This document shows positions 42,706 to 51,324 of a stretch of DNA of 64,000 nt, in pieces. Position 1 is the first letter of the stretch, and each line of letters opens with the position of its first letter. Below the pieces are notes generated by a model. It did not search any database and had not been told where the DNA came from. It saw only the letters and a list, made by a program, of their open reading frames with translations. The stretch lies in assembly GCA_946555345.1 (NCBI GenBank), contig CAMNSS010000016.1, positions 1-64,000 of the forward strand. Direction: 5' to 3'. The position numbers and the translations under genes are program-made. The DNA is from an uncultured Eubacterium sp. (lineage in GTDB: Bacteria; Bacillota; Clostridia; Peptostreptococcales; Anaerovoracaceae).

Positions 42706-42897
42706 TTGATATATATAAACTTATGTATTGTCGTGATATTTTCTGTGCAAAAATCTGAGGCTCTATTTTTCGATTTAAGCACTTTTTCCAGTTCTATCGA
42801 TTAATCCCCTTTATAATATGATCGATTCATCAAGTGTTTTATCTTAAAAAGATCGTATGCTCTCGCAATGTACGTTTTTAATAAAATACATACGCTT

Positions 42898-43212
42898 TTA
42901 TAGATTTTCTGGAATCAAGATTACCATGTCCGGTTTCATATCAGATGCATCGATTTCATTGATTCGGCAAATTTCATAAACGGCTTTTCGCGTATCGGTG
43001 CCATCGGATTTATATTGATTAGCAAGATCCCACAGCGTATCACCAGATACGACCTTAACTTGTGTATATTGCGATTTTGTTAATGCGGTTGATGTATCAG
43101 ACCCTGTGACGGCGTTAAGCCCGGTTATCAGTAAAGTGAACAGAATCATCATCGTTGTAATAAAGCGAAATTTAGAAGCAATCCTGTATTTTCTTCTTCT
43201 CTGCGCCTTCAT
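42898..43212 (-). CDS. yneA: YneA-like LysM protein, probable SOS cell division inhibitor
   Basis: A 104-residue protein with a basic start, one membrane segment (about residues 16 to 36: RFITTMMILFTLLITGLNAV) and a LysM domain (VKVVSGDTLWDLANQYKSDG to VILIPENL). This is the layout of YneA, the Firmicute protein that stops division after DNA damage. ATG at 43212 follows GGGAGG. The promoter region has LexA-like boxes overlapping a consensus promoter, which supports the SOS assignment. No lexA gene is beside it in this window. Confidence 0.85.
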   Translation of the reverse strand: MKAQRRRKYRIASKFRFITTMMILFTLLITGLNAVTGSDTSTALTKSQYTQVKVVSGDTLWDLANQYKSDGTDTRKAVYEICRINEIDASDMKPDMVILIPENL

Positions 43213-43242
43213 ATCGTGTTCCTCCCTTTCCTGCCCTGTGTT

Positions 43243-43316
43243 AAACGTTTGTTCGCTTTTCATCTTCATTATACAAGAACACACATTTGTTGTCAATGTT
43301 TTTTAAACATTTGTTC
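43243..43316 (-). promoter_or_regulatory. SOS promoter: consensus -35/-10 with LexA-like boxes
   Basis: On the - strand TTGACA (43296 to 43291) and TATAAT (43273 to 43268) are exactly 17 bases apart. Three LexA-like half-site pairs surround them: GAACAAACGTTT (43254 to 43243), GAACAAATGTTT (43316 to 43305), and GAACACACATTT on the + strand at 43277 to 43288, inside the spacer. A bound repressor would cover the promoter fully. Confidence 0.85.
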
Positions 43317-43330
43317 TTGCTTTTTGCATA

Positions 43331-43373
43331 ATAAAAAAAGTGTGCAAGACGGAATCGAAGATTCCTTTGCACA
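43331..43373 (+). repeat. 43-bp hairpin repeat, copy 1
   Basis: Begins ATAAAAAAAG and contains nested inverted repeats: TGTGCAA with TTGCACA, and GGAATC with GATTCC around GAA. Identical to 43456 to 43498. Confidence 0.92.
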
Positions 43374-43433
43374 TATGCCGCCCATTTTGGGGCGACGCTC
43401 CACAAGGTGCTTTCTTTGAAGCATGGGAAATAT

Positions 43434-43455
43434 TGAAACCAGCATTTCCCATGCT
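43434..43455 (+). repeat. End of an 11-bp perfect hairpin between the repeats
   Basis: GCATGGGAAAT (43422 to 43432) pairs with ATTTCCCATGC (43444 to 43454) with an 11-base loop, lying directly before repeat copy 2. Confidence 0.7.
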
Positions 43456-43498
43456 ATAAAAAAAGTGTGCAAGACGGAATCGAAGATTCCTTTGCACA
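43456..43498 (+). repeat. 43-bp hairpin repeat, copy 2
   Basis: Identical at all 43 bases to 43331 to 43373 and in the same direction. Both copies follow a GCATAAT/ATGCTAT-like sequence. Only two copies occur and the spacing is 82 bases. Confidence 0.92.
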
Positions 43499-43623
43499 CG
43501 CATTTCCTAGTTCGTAGCGATATTAGGGGTATTTGCAAGGTGTTTTTGTATCAAAAAATTGCAATGAAGCTGCGATGCCCGTTTGTTTTGTTCACAGCAG
43601 CAGATTGCCGCCTCCCGTCCTTT

Positions 43624-44364
43624 TTACAGCCGCATCAGCTTATCATAAGCTTTATCCATCACGCTGGTAATTTGTTTTCTAAACAAGACGCCTAAAAGGC
43701 AGAGAACCAATGCGATAACGGCGATGATGATGGCGCTGGTATAGCCCCCTACTTCTACTTGCCTTCCGATGAGCAGGCTGCCCATCATGCCTGGAGAGCG
43801 GCCAATCAAGGAAATAATAAGAAACGGTTTTAGCTTCATTTCCGATAGGCCTGCGACGTAGCTGCAAAGATCTTTGGGGACGCCCGGGATTAAATAAATG
43901 AGGAATACGAGGATAACCGCTTTCTTGCTGTTCAATTTTTTCAGCATGCTGCGGATTTTATCTTCGCTGAAAATAAGATGCATCACATCATGGCCGAGGA
44001 GTTTTGCCAGATAATAGGTAATTACCGTGCCGATGAAAGCGCCGGCCAGGGACCACAGGTAGCCCAGCCAGAACCCGTACATATATCCGGCAGCAAATTG
44101 AAGCCATTGCCCCGGAATAATGCATATGACAATTTGAAGCACTTGGACAGCGATATAAATGAAGATGCTCTGCGTACGGTACTCCTCAAAAAAGGCATTG
44201 ACATCTTCAAGGCTTGAAAACTGCTCGATGATATCGTGTTGAAAGAAATAGATATATAGCGGTATCCCGATTAAAATCATCAACAGTAAACCGAATTTGA
44301 ATATGCTGCTGAAAATTTTAAACCGCTTCTTTAACTTGTCCTTTTTGCTTTTTGTAAAAGACAT
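43624..44364 (-). CDS. TVP38/TMEM64 (DedA-like, VTT domain) membrane protein
   Basis: A 246-residue polytopic protein with a basic N-terminus, a first membrane segment at about 20 to 40 and a VTT domain (QLQFAAGYMYGFWLGYLWSL-type block, GAFIGTVITYYLAKLLG, YLIPGVPKDLCSYVAGLS, RSPGMMGSLLIGRQ). Relatives are thought to move lipids or ions across the membrane. It lies 37 bases after the PLP enzyme gene's end region in reverse orientation order (transcribed after it), and may share its transcript. Confidence 0.9.
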   Translation of the reverse strand: MSFTKSKKDKLKKRFKIFSSIFKFGLLLMILIGIPLYIYFFQHDIIEQFSSLEDVNAFFEEYRTQSIFIYIAVQVLQIVICIIPGQWLQFAAGYMYGFWLGYLWSLAGAFIGTVITYYLAKLLGHDVMHLIFSEDKIRSMLKKLNSKKAVILVFLIYLIPGVPKDLCSYVAGLSEMKLKPFLIISLIGRSPGMMGSLLIGRQVEVGGYTSAIIIAVIALVLCLLGVLFRKQITSVMDKAYDKLMRL

Positions 44365-44401
44365 CTATGCAATACACCTGATCTTTCCAAATTACCAGTT
44401 T

Positions 44402-45709
44402 CTATAATGTAATGAGCTTTTGATCATACAGTTCCTGCAATGCTTTAATCACGCCGAATTTGGAATGCTCATACGTCAATCCGCCCTGAAAATAAACGAT
44501 GTACGGCTTCCTGACCGGTGCGTCCGCTGAAAGCTCGATGGATGAGCCTTGCACGAATGCTCCGGCAGCCATGATCACGGGATCGTCGTAGCCTGGCATA
44601 GCCCACGGTTCAGGCGTTACATGGGAATCCACAGGCGCAGCGGCTTGAATCCCCTTGCAGAAGGCAATGACGCTTTCCGCTGAACCGAGCTTGACCGCTT
44701 GGATAATATCGCTGCGTACATCTTCTGCTTTCGGGCATACGTCATATCCTAAAAGCTCAAACGCCTTCGCGCATAATGCCGCCCCTTTTACCGCCCCGTT
44801 TACGGTCTTAGGCGCGATAAACAATCCTTGCAGCATGGTCCTGGTCTGCCCGAAGGTAAGACCGCATTCCCCGCCAATTCCCGGCGATGTCATGCGATAG
44901 GATATTTTCTCGATTAAGTCCGCCTTTCCGGCGATGTATCCGCCGGTCAGGGCAAGCCCGCCGCCAGGGTTTTTAATCAGGGACCCCGCAATTACATCAG
45001 CGCCAACGTCCGTCGGTTCTTTAACATGAAGAAATTCGCCATAGCAATTATCCACCATGCATATGATGTTAGGATTGATCCCCTTCACGAAGCTCATCCA
45101 TTCCTCGATTTCCTCGATGGAAATAGCCTTTCGCCATCCGTAGCCAGTCGCCCGTTGCAGGGTAATCATCCTGGTCGCCGGGCTGATTGCCGCTTTTAGC
45201 GCATCATAATCGATCTTTCCATTCGCTGTAAGTTCTACCTGGCGATAAGAAACACCATATTCTTTCAGCGAGCCTTTTCCTTCTCCCCGGATGCCGATGA
45301 CTTCTTCCAGCGTATCGTAAGGAGCTCCGGTACAGTAAACCAATTCATCCCCCGGGCGCAAAATCCCCATCAGCGTCAAGGTCAGGGCGTGCGTGCCGTT
45401 TACGATGATCGGGCGTACAAGCGCCGCTTCCGTATGGAAAATATCCGCATACACGCGTTCGATCGCATCCCTTCCAGGATCATCGTATCCGTAGCCTGTA
45501 TTCCAGGAAAAGTGCATATCCCTTATCGTGTTTTTTTGAAAAGCATCCAGTACTTTGTACTGATTAAATGCCATGATATCATCCATTTGTGTAAACAGTG
45601 TGGAGATTTTTTGTTCGCTTTCTTCAATCAGGGATAAAACCTTTCCTGAGATGTTAAACTGTTCCCTTAAAAGCTGTCTCGTATTATTTTGCAAGTTGTT
45701 GTTCATCAT
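44402..45709 (-). CDS. Methionine gamma-lyase family PLP enzyme (aluminium-resistance/YnbB type)
   Basis: A 435-residue fold-type I PLP protein: IIVNGTHALTLTLMGILRPGD, MVDNCYGEFLHVKEP with the PLP-binding aspartate, and GSLIKNPGGGLALTGGY with the Schiff-base lysine. The family includes YnbB of Bacillus, annotated as cystathionine beta-lyase or aluminium-resistance related; true substrate is unsettled. Two adjacent ATG codons (45709 and 45706) could serve as start; no strong ribosome binding site is visible. Confidence 0.9.
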   Translation of the reverse strand: MMNNNLQNNTRQLLREQFNISGKVLSLIEESEQKISTLFTQMDDIMAFNQYKVLDAFQKNTIRDMHFSWNTGYGYDDPGRDAIERVYADIFHTEAALVRPIIVNGTHALTLTLMGILRPGDELVYCTGAPYDTLEEVIGIRGEGKGSLKEYGVSYRQVELTANGKIDYDALKAAISPATRMITLQRATGYGWRKAISIEEIEEWMSFVKGINPNIICMVDNCYGEFLHVKEPTDVGADVIAGSLIKNPGGGLALTGGYIAGKADLIEKISYRMTSPGIGGECGLTFGQTRTMLQGLFIAPKTVNGAVKGAALCAKAFELLGYDVCPKAEDVRSDIIQAVKLGSAESVIAFCKGIQAAAPVDSHVTPEPWAMPGYDDPVIMAAGAFVQGSSIELSADAPVRKPYIVYFQGGLTYEHSKFGVIKALQELYDQKLITL

Positions 45710-45811
45710 GATCTAAGTCTTTCTTTTTTATTGATTATGAATTTTAAGCGGAATATTTCATTTAATTATCCAGTCTTTTTGCTATTTTCCGTTTTTTGCG
45801 CCTCGCTACAA

Positions 45812-47344
45812 TCATTCGTCATTTTCCGCATCCTTCTCTTTTTCCTTCTCTTTTTCGCTCAATTTATCTTGTGCTTCCATATAAAAGATGAATGCATTGG
45901 TCGTAACGTTATCCGGCGAGAAAAAGTCCAAAATTTTCTGTCCGTAAGGCGCTATCCCTGCGGTTTTGATCAGGTACTGGTCGAGGTTGTTTTGAACTTC
46001 CTGTGGCACGCCGGCCATATAGACCTTTTTATTGTTTGCGGCAGGAGATTGCCAGCGAAGCACCGGATAACCGTTGTTGCCGTAAATCCCGGTATCCTTC
46101 ATATACGCCACGGACAAGGAGGATGACAGGCTGTTCATATTGCTTTCGGCTACAGATACTGCCGTATCCTTTAAATAAATATCGCTGGGATCATCTATCT
46201 TGCCGATCCCCGAACGGAATCCGCTGCTGATATAATAATTATTTTTGATTTGCCCTGGTTCGCTCGTTTTGCTTTCATTCATGTAGTGTCCGATAATCCC
46301 GCCCGAAACATCCGCGTGCCGGATCATGCCCGTATTGTAACAATTTCGGATCACGACCCCGGAGACGCCCGCAATCCCAACGATACCGCCAGCGTAAGCC
46401 TTGGCAATCGCATTTTTCGCATTTTTGCTTTCTATGTTTATGTTGGCTACATTATAGCTATCTTTGATGGTGCAGCCGATCGCATTGGTATAGCCGACGA
46501 TGCCGCCTGTTCCTTCCGTATTGGAAACGATCGTCCCCGCATTGTAGCATTCCGATATCTCCGCCGCAGGGGAAACGGAGCGGCCCGCTACGCCGCCTGT
46601 TCCATAGGTTGCGACACCGCGTTTGGAAGAAACGACGCGCCCGGTGTTGCCGGAGGATGTAACGACGCCGCCCCAGTTTTCCCCGACGATGCCGCCCACT
46701 TTATATGTCCCGGAAACCTTGCCTGTATTCAGGCATCCTTCGATCCGCCCGCCCTCATTAAACCCGGCGATTCCTCCCGTCTTGTCCTTGCCGGATACAT
46801 TGATATGCGCAGTGCAGCCCGTCACCCGTCCCGAAGCGGCTAGATGCCCCGCAATGCCGCCACAGTCGCTGTCCTCGGAATCGCATTTTCCTTCAATCGT
46901 AAGATCCTTTGCTTCCCCAACGAGATAGCCGAAAAAGCCTGATGTTCCCAGCGACGTCGATACCTTCATATTGCTTATGGTATGGCCGTTCCCATCGAAT
47001 GTCCCTGCGAAATGGGATGCATTGCCTGTGCCGATCGGCGTCCACGGCTGTGTGAGCTTGATATCCTTTACCAACGTGAACGTCACGCCCTCAAAGGTTT
47101 CAATTCTCGTCGGCTTCCATTTATCGACCTGGTTTTCATTGACAAGGCTAGCAAGCCCCATCAGCTGTGATTCAGTCGCAATGCGGTATTCCGTCTTTGG
47201 ATTCTTATAATCGAACCACGAGGTGTCTTTCGCTACGGGTTCTTCTTTTTTTGAATCTTCATCCGTGACAGCAAAAACAGGCGCGGAAACTACCGTGCTA
47301 AATGAAAGAACGAAGATAACGATCAATGTCCAAATTCGTTTCAT
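45812..47344 (-). CDS. Secreted GLUG-repeat protein
   Basis: About 510 residues. Signal peptide at residues 1 to 25 (RIWTLIVIFVLSFSTVVSA), a linker, then repeated GLUG-like units from about residue 105 to 370 with GGIAGH, GGIAGFN, GGIVGEN, GGVAGRS, GGIVGYT and GGIVGIA patterns that predict a beta-helix surface protein. The C-terminus is highly charged (KEKEKEKDAENDE). Cell-surface binding or adhesion is likely. ATG at 47344 (GGGAAG upstream) is used; the longer frame overlaps the recombinase gene. It starts 5 bases after the recombinase stop. Confidence 0.85.
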   Translation of the reverse strand: MKRIWTLIVIFVLSFSTVVSAPVFAVTDEDSKKEEPVAKDTSWFDYKNPKTEYRIATESQLMGLASLVNENQVDKWKPTRIETFEGVTFTLVKDIKLTQPWTPIGTGNASHFAGTFDGNGHTISNMKVSTSLGTSGFFGYLVGEAKDLTIEGKCDSEDSDCGGIAGHLAASGRVTGCTAHINVSGKDKTGGIAGFNEGGRIEGCLNTGKVSGTYKVGGIVGENWGGVVTSSGNTGRVVSSKRGVATYGTGGVAGRSVSPAAEISECYNAGTIVSNTEGTGGIVGYTNAIGCTIKDSYNVANINIESKNAKNAIAKAYAGGIVGIAGVSGVVIRNCYNTGMIRHADVSGGIIGHYMNESKTSEPGQIKNNYYISSGFRSGIGKIDDPSDIYLKDTAVSVAESNMNSLSSSLSVAYMKDTGIYGNNGYPVLRWQSPAANNKKVYMAGVPQEVQNNLDQYLIKTAGIAPYGQKILDFFSPDNVTTNAFIFYMEAQDKLSEKEKEKEKDAENDE

Positions 47345-47349
47345 TGCTA

Positions 47350-48483
47350 TCACTTCCCTTCTTTTCTCTCCAATTCCCATTCCATATCCTTTACCAAATC
47401 TCTTTTTACGTTTATTTTATGGCTGGCGTATAGCTGCGTGGTCGTTACCTGCTCATGATCCAGCAATGCCTGGACATCAAAGATGGAATTTCCGCGCCCG
47501 ATGAGGCTGGTTGCGGCAGTTGCCCGCAGCTTATGCGGGCTGTAGCCTGCCTTCCTTGAGGTCGCAAGCCCGATCGCAGTATACTTTTTTACCAGCTCGC
47601 GGATCTGCCGTTCGGTCATCCGTTTTCCTTGCAGGGAAAGAAACAACGCATCCCGGTGCGCTTCCGCAAGGGTATCGTCACGGGGGCGTTCATTTTCAAG
47701 ATAATCGGTGATCACATCCGTCACCGAGCCATTAAGGGGCATGACCGCCTCCTTGTCGCGCTTTCTGTATATTTTAAATTCACCCCTTGAGAAATTGAAT
47801 GACGAAACGTTGAGCTGCTGCAACTCAAAAAGCCGCAGGCCGTAGGTCAGAAACAGGATCAATATCGCTTTATCCCGTTTTTTCGTCTTCTGCCAGTATT
47901 GCCGTTCTTTTTCCGTCAGATGCGCCCCGGAAGATACGGCATCCAGCATGATCATCACTTCATCATCCTGCAATGCCTTGATTTCCCGTTCACTGGCCTT
48001 GGGCACCCTGATCGGGTCGAATCCATCGGTGATGTTCTTTTCCAGCAGCTCATCCCTGTAAAGCTGTTTAAACATCACGGAAAGCGACGATTTTTTTCTT
48101 GCCAGCGTTTTGCTGCCATTTTCATAGATAACGGTTTCATCTTCCCTTTCAACCGTATACTTTCTGCAATAATCGATGAATAAATTAATATCGATCGCTT
48201 TTATTTTATTAAAATCTGACAGTTTTATGTCAGATATCTTTTCCGCATCCGTTAAATCGGTCTCATCTATGAGGTAACTGCAAAAAAATTTAATATCGCC
48301 CAAGTATGCCAGCCTGCTCAGCGGCAGGACATTACCGCGCAGGTAAGCAAAAAAACCGCGCAGGAAGCGGGGAAGCTGTTCTTCGATTTCCTCGCATTTT
48401 GAAACGATTTCGTGTTCCTTCTGCACGATATTATCCGGTTTATCGCTTTTGTTATAGAACTTTACCTGCTTTTCCGAAGCCAT
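47350..48483 (-). CDS. Tyrosine recombinase (XerC/D-like integrase)
   Basis: A 377-residue site-specific recombinase with a SAM-like N-terminal DNA-binding domain and the catalytic set R (YGLRLFELQQL), K in the beta hairpin, HKLRATAAT, and HEQVTTTQLYAS with the nucleophilic tyrosine. It overlaps the end of miaA by 22 bases and precedes the GLUG gene, so it is embedded in the mutS-mutL-miaA operon and not in a visible element. It may be a housekeeping dimer resolution enzyme or a relic integrase. Confidence 0.9.
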   Translation of the reverse strand: MASEKQVKFYNKSDKPDNIVQKEHEIVSKCEEIEEQLPRFLRGFFAYLRGNVLPLSRLAYLGDIKFFCSYLIDETDLTDAEKISDIKLSDFNKIKAIDINLFIDYCRKYTVEREDETVIYENGSKTLARKKSSLSVMFKQLYRDELLEKNITDGFDPIRVPKASEREIKALQDDEVMIMLDAVSSGAHLTEKERQYWQKTKKRDKAILILFLTYGLRLFELQQLNVSSFNFSRGEFKIYRKRDKEAVMPLNGSVTDVITDYLENERPRDDTLAEAHRDALFLSLQGKRMTERQIRELVKKYTAIGLATSRKAGYSPHKLRATAATSLIGRGNSIFDVQALLDHEQVTTTQLYASHKINVKRDLVKDMEWELERKEGK

Positions 48484-49403
48484 TGCCTCATTACCCCTGC
48501 AGCCTCTTCATCACTATTAAAATCTGAAATATTATACCAATTCATTTTATCATATCTTCTAAACCACGTTAACTGTTTTTTGCCATAATGTCTCGTATTT
48601 TTTTTTATTTTGTCGATCGATTCTTCCAGGCAGCACTCGCCGTCGAGATACGCCATCAGCTCTTTATAGCCGATTCCCTTCATCGATATGTTTTCCTGCG
48701 TAAGCCCCATATCTTTCAGGCGTTTCACTTCGTCGAGAAGCCCTGCTTCCATGAGGGCGTCAACACGCTGGTTGATCCGCGCATAAAGCTCATCCCTGTT
48801 TCTGGTAAGGCCGATGAGGATGGCATGGTAATCCGCGGTTTCCGTGTTCGCCTGGCGGAACTGCCTCACCTTTCCTTCCCCTTCTTTTAAGCGTTCCAAC
48901 GCCCGGATGATCTTTTTCGTATTGTTCGGATGGATTGCCTCCGCCGCTTCGGCATCGAGCTTTTGCAGCATTTCATGCAAAACGCCGCTGCCCTCCTTTT
49001 CGGCAAGCTTCATCAAATCGTTCCGGTAAGAATCATCCTGCGGCGCTGCGGAAAAATCCATTTCATAGAGCAGGGAATTTAAGTAAAGCCCTGTGCCGCC
49101 TGCGATAATTGGCGTTTTTCCCCTGCTGAAAATATCTTTGATCGCCGCCTTTGCCAGCTTCTGGTATTGTGCGACGGAAAAATCCTCGCGCGGGTCGATG
49201 AGATCCACTAGATGATGCTTTACCCTTGCCATTTCAGCTTTGGATGGTTTGGCGCTTCCGATATCCATGAATTTGTATAGCTGCATGGAATCACAGGAAA
49301 CGATTTCACCATGAAATTCCTCGGCCAGCATCATTGCGAACTTCGTTTTTCCGACGGCGGTAGGCCCTGCCACTGCAATGATTGTGTTCAAATCAGCCAA
49401 CAT
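48462..49403 (-). CDS. miaA: tRNA dimethylallyltransferase
   Basis: Adds a dimethylallyl group to A37 of tRNAs that read U-starting codons. 313 residues: the P-loop is VAGPTAVGKTKFAM, followed by SCDSMQLYKFMDIGSAKPS and a conserved tRNA-binding C-terminus with NTRHYGKKQLTWFRR. It follows mutL with no gap. Confidence 0.96.
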   Translation of the reverse strand: MLADLNTIIAVAGPTAVGKTKFAMMLAEEFHGEIVSCDSMQLYKFMDIGSAKPSKAEMARVKHHLVDLIDPREDFSVAQYQKLAKAAIKDIFSRGKTPIIAGGTGLYLNSLLYEMDFSAAPQDDSYRNDLMKLAEKEGSGVLHEMLQKLDAEAAEAIHPNNTKKIIRALERLKEGEGKVRQFRQANTETADYHAILIGLTRNRDELYARINQRVDALMEAGLLDEVKRLKDMGLTQENISMKGIGYKELMAYLDGECCLEESIDKIKKNTRHYGKKQLTWFRRYDKMNWYNISDFNSDEEAAGVMRQWLRKSR

Positions 49404-49404
49404 T

Positions 49405-51324
49405 TTATACCCTCTTAAACAATTTTTCTATTTCATATTTGCGCATCCGTATAAACGTGGGCCGCCCGTGGGGGCAGGAAAAAGGATTGGCGCAGCTTGC
49501 CAAATCCTTGATCAGCGCATCAACCTCGGAATCGCTTAATGCATCCCCGCCTTTTACTGCGCTCTTGCAGGATCGCATGATGATTTTTTCCAGCGTTTTC
49601 CGATTGGTGAGATCAGGCTTATCCTCCAGCGAGCGGAAGAGATCCGAGAGGAAGGTTCCGGCTTCATCCAGCTCCATGAAAGCAGGGATCTCACGTACAA
49701 GATAGGTATTGTTGCCAAAAAACGCAATCTCATATCCCATGCTGCATACCTGTGAAAGCCAAGCCTCTTCCGTGACCGTTATTTGTGCGGCAACATGAAA
49801 CTGCAAGGGCATGAGCAATGGCTGCCGTACTTTTTCGGCATTGTTATACTGTGCGAGCAGGCGTTCATAAAATATGCGTTCGTGGGCGGCGTGCTGATCG
49901 ATTAAATAGAAGCTGTCTTCATCGGAGGCTATGATGTAAGTGTTGAAGATCGTTCCTTTGAAATCCAGCGTGGCGAAATCAAAAGGTGCGGCCGCCAGTG
50001 TTTCCGGTGCAAAAGAAATTTCCGTTTGGACAGCGTTCTGTTCGTTCTGCTTTTGACGCATACTTGACAATATATTTTTTACGTCAACCTCTTCTGCAAC
50101 AGCGGCGTCTTTTTGCAAAGCCTGCGCAGGCGCAAAAACGTATTGGCTTGCGTCTGTGTCTTGGATTTCCTGTGCGCCCGGCGTTTTTTGTGCCGTTTGC
50201 ATCTCCTGTGCGCACAGCGATGCTTGTTCCGCCTGCGCTTTCCGTGCGCCCTGCACGCCTAGTGCCTCCTGGCGTTCCCTCCGTCCCTGCGCCATATGTT
50301 GGAGCGGCTTGATATGCTCGTGCCTGATCTGCGGAAGCGATTCTTTGATTGCCAGCGCCGCCCTTACGGCATCGGCGACAAAATCCGATACTTCAAAGGG
50401 ATCGTCAAAGCGGATTTCTTTCTTCGTCGGATGCACGTTGACGTCCAGCTTGTCAGGCGGCATGGCGAGAAATAGAAACGCCATCGGGAACCTGCCGTGA
50501 AACAGCTTTTCCCGGTAAGCCGTATCGAGCGCTTTTTCTAAGACGCCGCTGGATATGATCCTGCCGTTGACGCAGAAAATTTGCCTGCTTCTGGAGGGAG
50601 CGGATACCGCTGGCGGAGAAATAAAGCCTTTGAGGAGAAACCCGCCCCTGCCGCTTTCCACGGGCAGAAGATCCCTGCCCGTATCGCTTCCGTAAATGCT
50701 TATGATGTTGTTTAAAATATTTCCGTTCCCGCGCGTGGAAAACACCTTGGATGAGCCGTTGATTAAATTGAACTTGACGTCGCCATAGGATAGCGCGATG
50801 CGGGAAACCATGTCGACGATCCGCCGTGTTTCCGCACTGTCCGAGGCCAGGAATTTTTTTCTCGCCGGAACATTGTAAAACAGGTCCCGCACCGTTATCG
50901 TCGTGCCATCCGGACATCCGGTCGCCGTATTTTCGAGGAGCTTGCTGCCTTCGAGAATCAGGCGGCGTCCTACCTTAGAAGAAACGGTTTTCGTAATCAG
51001 CTCAATCCTTGCCACGGCGCAGATGCTGGCGAGCGCCTCGCCCCGGAATCCCAAGGTTTCGATGGCGTCCAAATCCGCCGCGGAGGTGATTTTGCTGGTG
51101 GCATGGCGTGCAAAGGCAAGTTCTGTTTCCTCGGCGGCAATGCCGCAGCCATTGTCCGTAATGCGGATATAATCCTTTCCGCCCTTGCGGATTTCGATGG
51201 TAATGTTGTCAGCGCCTGCATCCAATGAATTTTCCAGCAGTTCCTTGATGATTGAGACAGGCCGGTCGATGACTTCTCCTGCGGCGATTTTATCAGCCAC
51301 GTGTTTATCCAGTATTTTAATCAT
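49405..51324 (-). CDS. mutL: DNA mismatch repair protein MutL
   Basis: 639 residues. The GHKL ATPase shows IAAGEVIDRPVSIIKELLEN, DNGCGI and FRGEALASICAV. The C-terminal nuclease motif DQHAAHERIFYE is present, so this is a nicking MutL. Residues about 340 to 420 form a low-complexity linker rich in Q, A, E and K (AQEMQTAQKTPGAQEI-like repeats). The start overlaps the mutS stop. Confidence 0.97.
   Translation of the reverse strand: MIKILDKHVADKIAAGEVIDRPVSIIKELLENSLDAGADNITIEIRKGGKDYIRITDNGCGIAAEETELAFARHATSKITSAADLDAIETLGFRGEALASICAVARIELITKTVSSKVGRRLILEGSKLLENTATGCPDGTTITVRDLFYNVPARKKFLASDSAETRRIVDMVSRIALSYGDVKFNLINGSSKVFSTRGNGNILNNIISIYGSDTGRDLLPVESGRGGFLLKGFISPPAVSAPSRSRQIFCVNGRIISSGVLEKALDTAYREKLFHGRFPMAFLFLAMPPDKLDVNVHPTKKEIRFDDPFEVSDFVADAVRAALAIKESLPQIRHEHIKPLQHMAQGRRERQEALGVQGARKAQAEQASLCAQEMQTAQKTPGAQEIQDTDASQYVFAPAQALQKDAAVAEEVDVKNILSSMRQKQNEQNAVQTEISFAPETLAAAPFDFATLDFKGTIFNTYIIASDEDSFYLIDQHAAHERIFYERLLAQYNNAEKVRQPLLMPLQFHVAAQITVTEEAWLSQVCSMGYEIAFFGNNTYLVREIPAFMELDEAGTFLSDLFRSLEDKPDLTNRKTLEKIIMRSCKSAVKGGDALSDSEVDALIKDLASCANPFSCPHGRPTFIRMRKYEIEKLFKRV

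Noticed and set aside
42553-42804. An open frame of 83 codons after ruvX
   Set aside because: No ribosome binding site, spans a terminator-like hairpin, and reads as low-quality hydrophobic and cysteine-rich sequence.
43331-43498. CRISPR array
   Set aside because: Only two repeats, a single 82-base spacer with its own hairpin, long nested palindromes in the repeat and no cas genes nearby.
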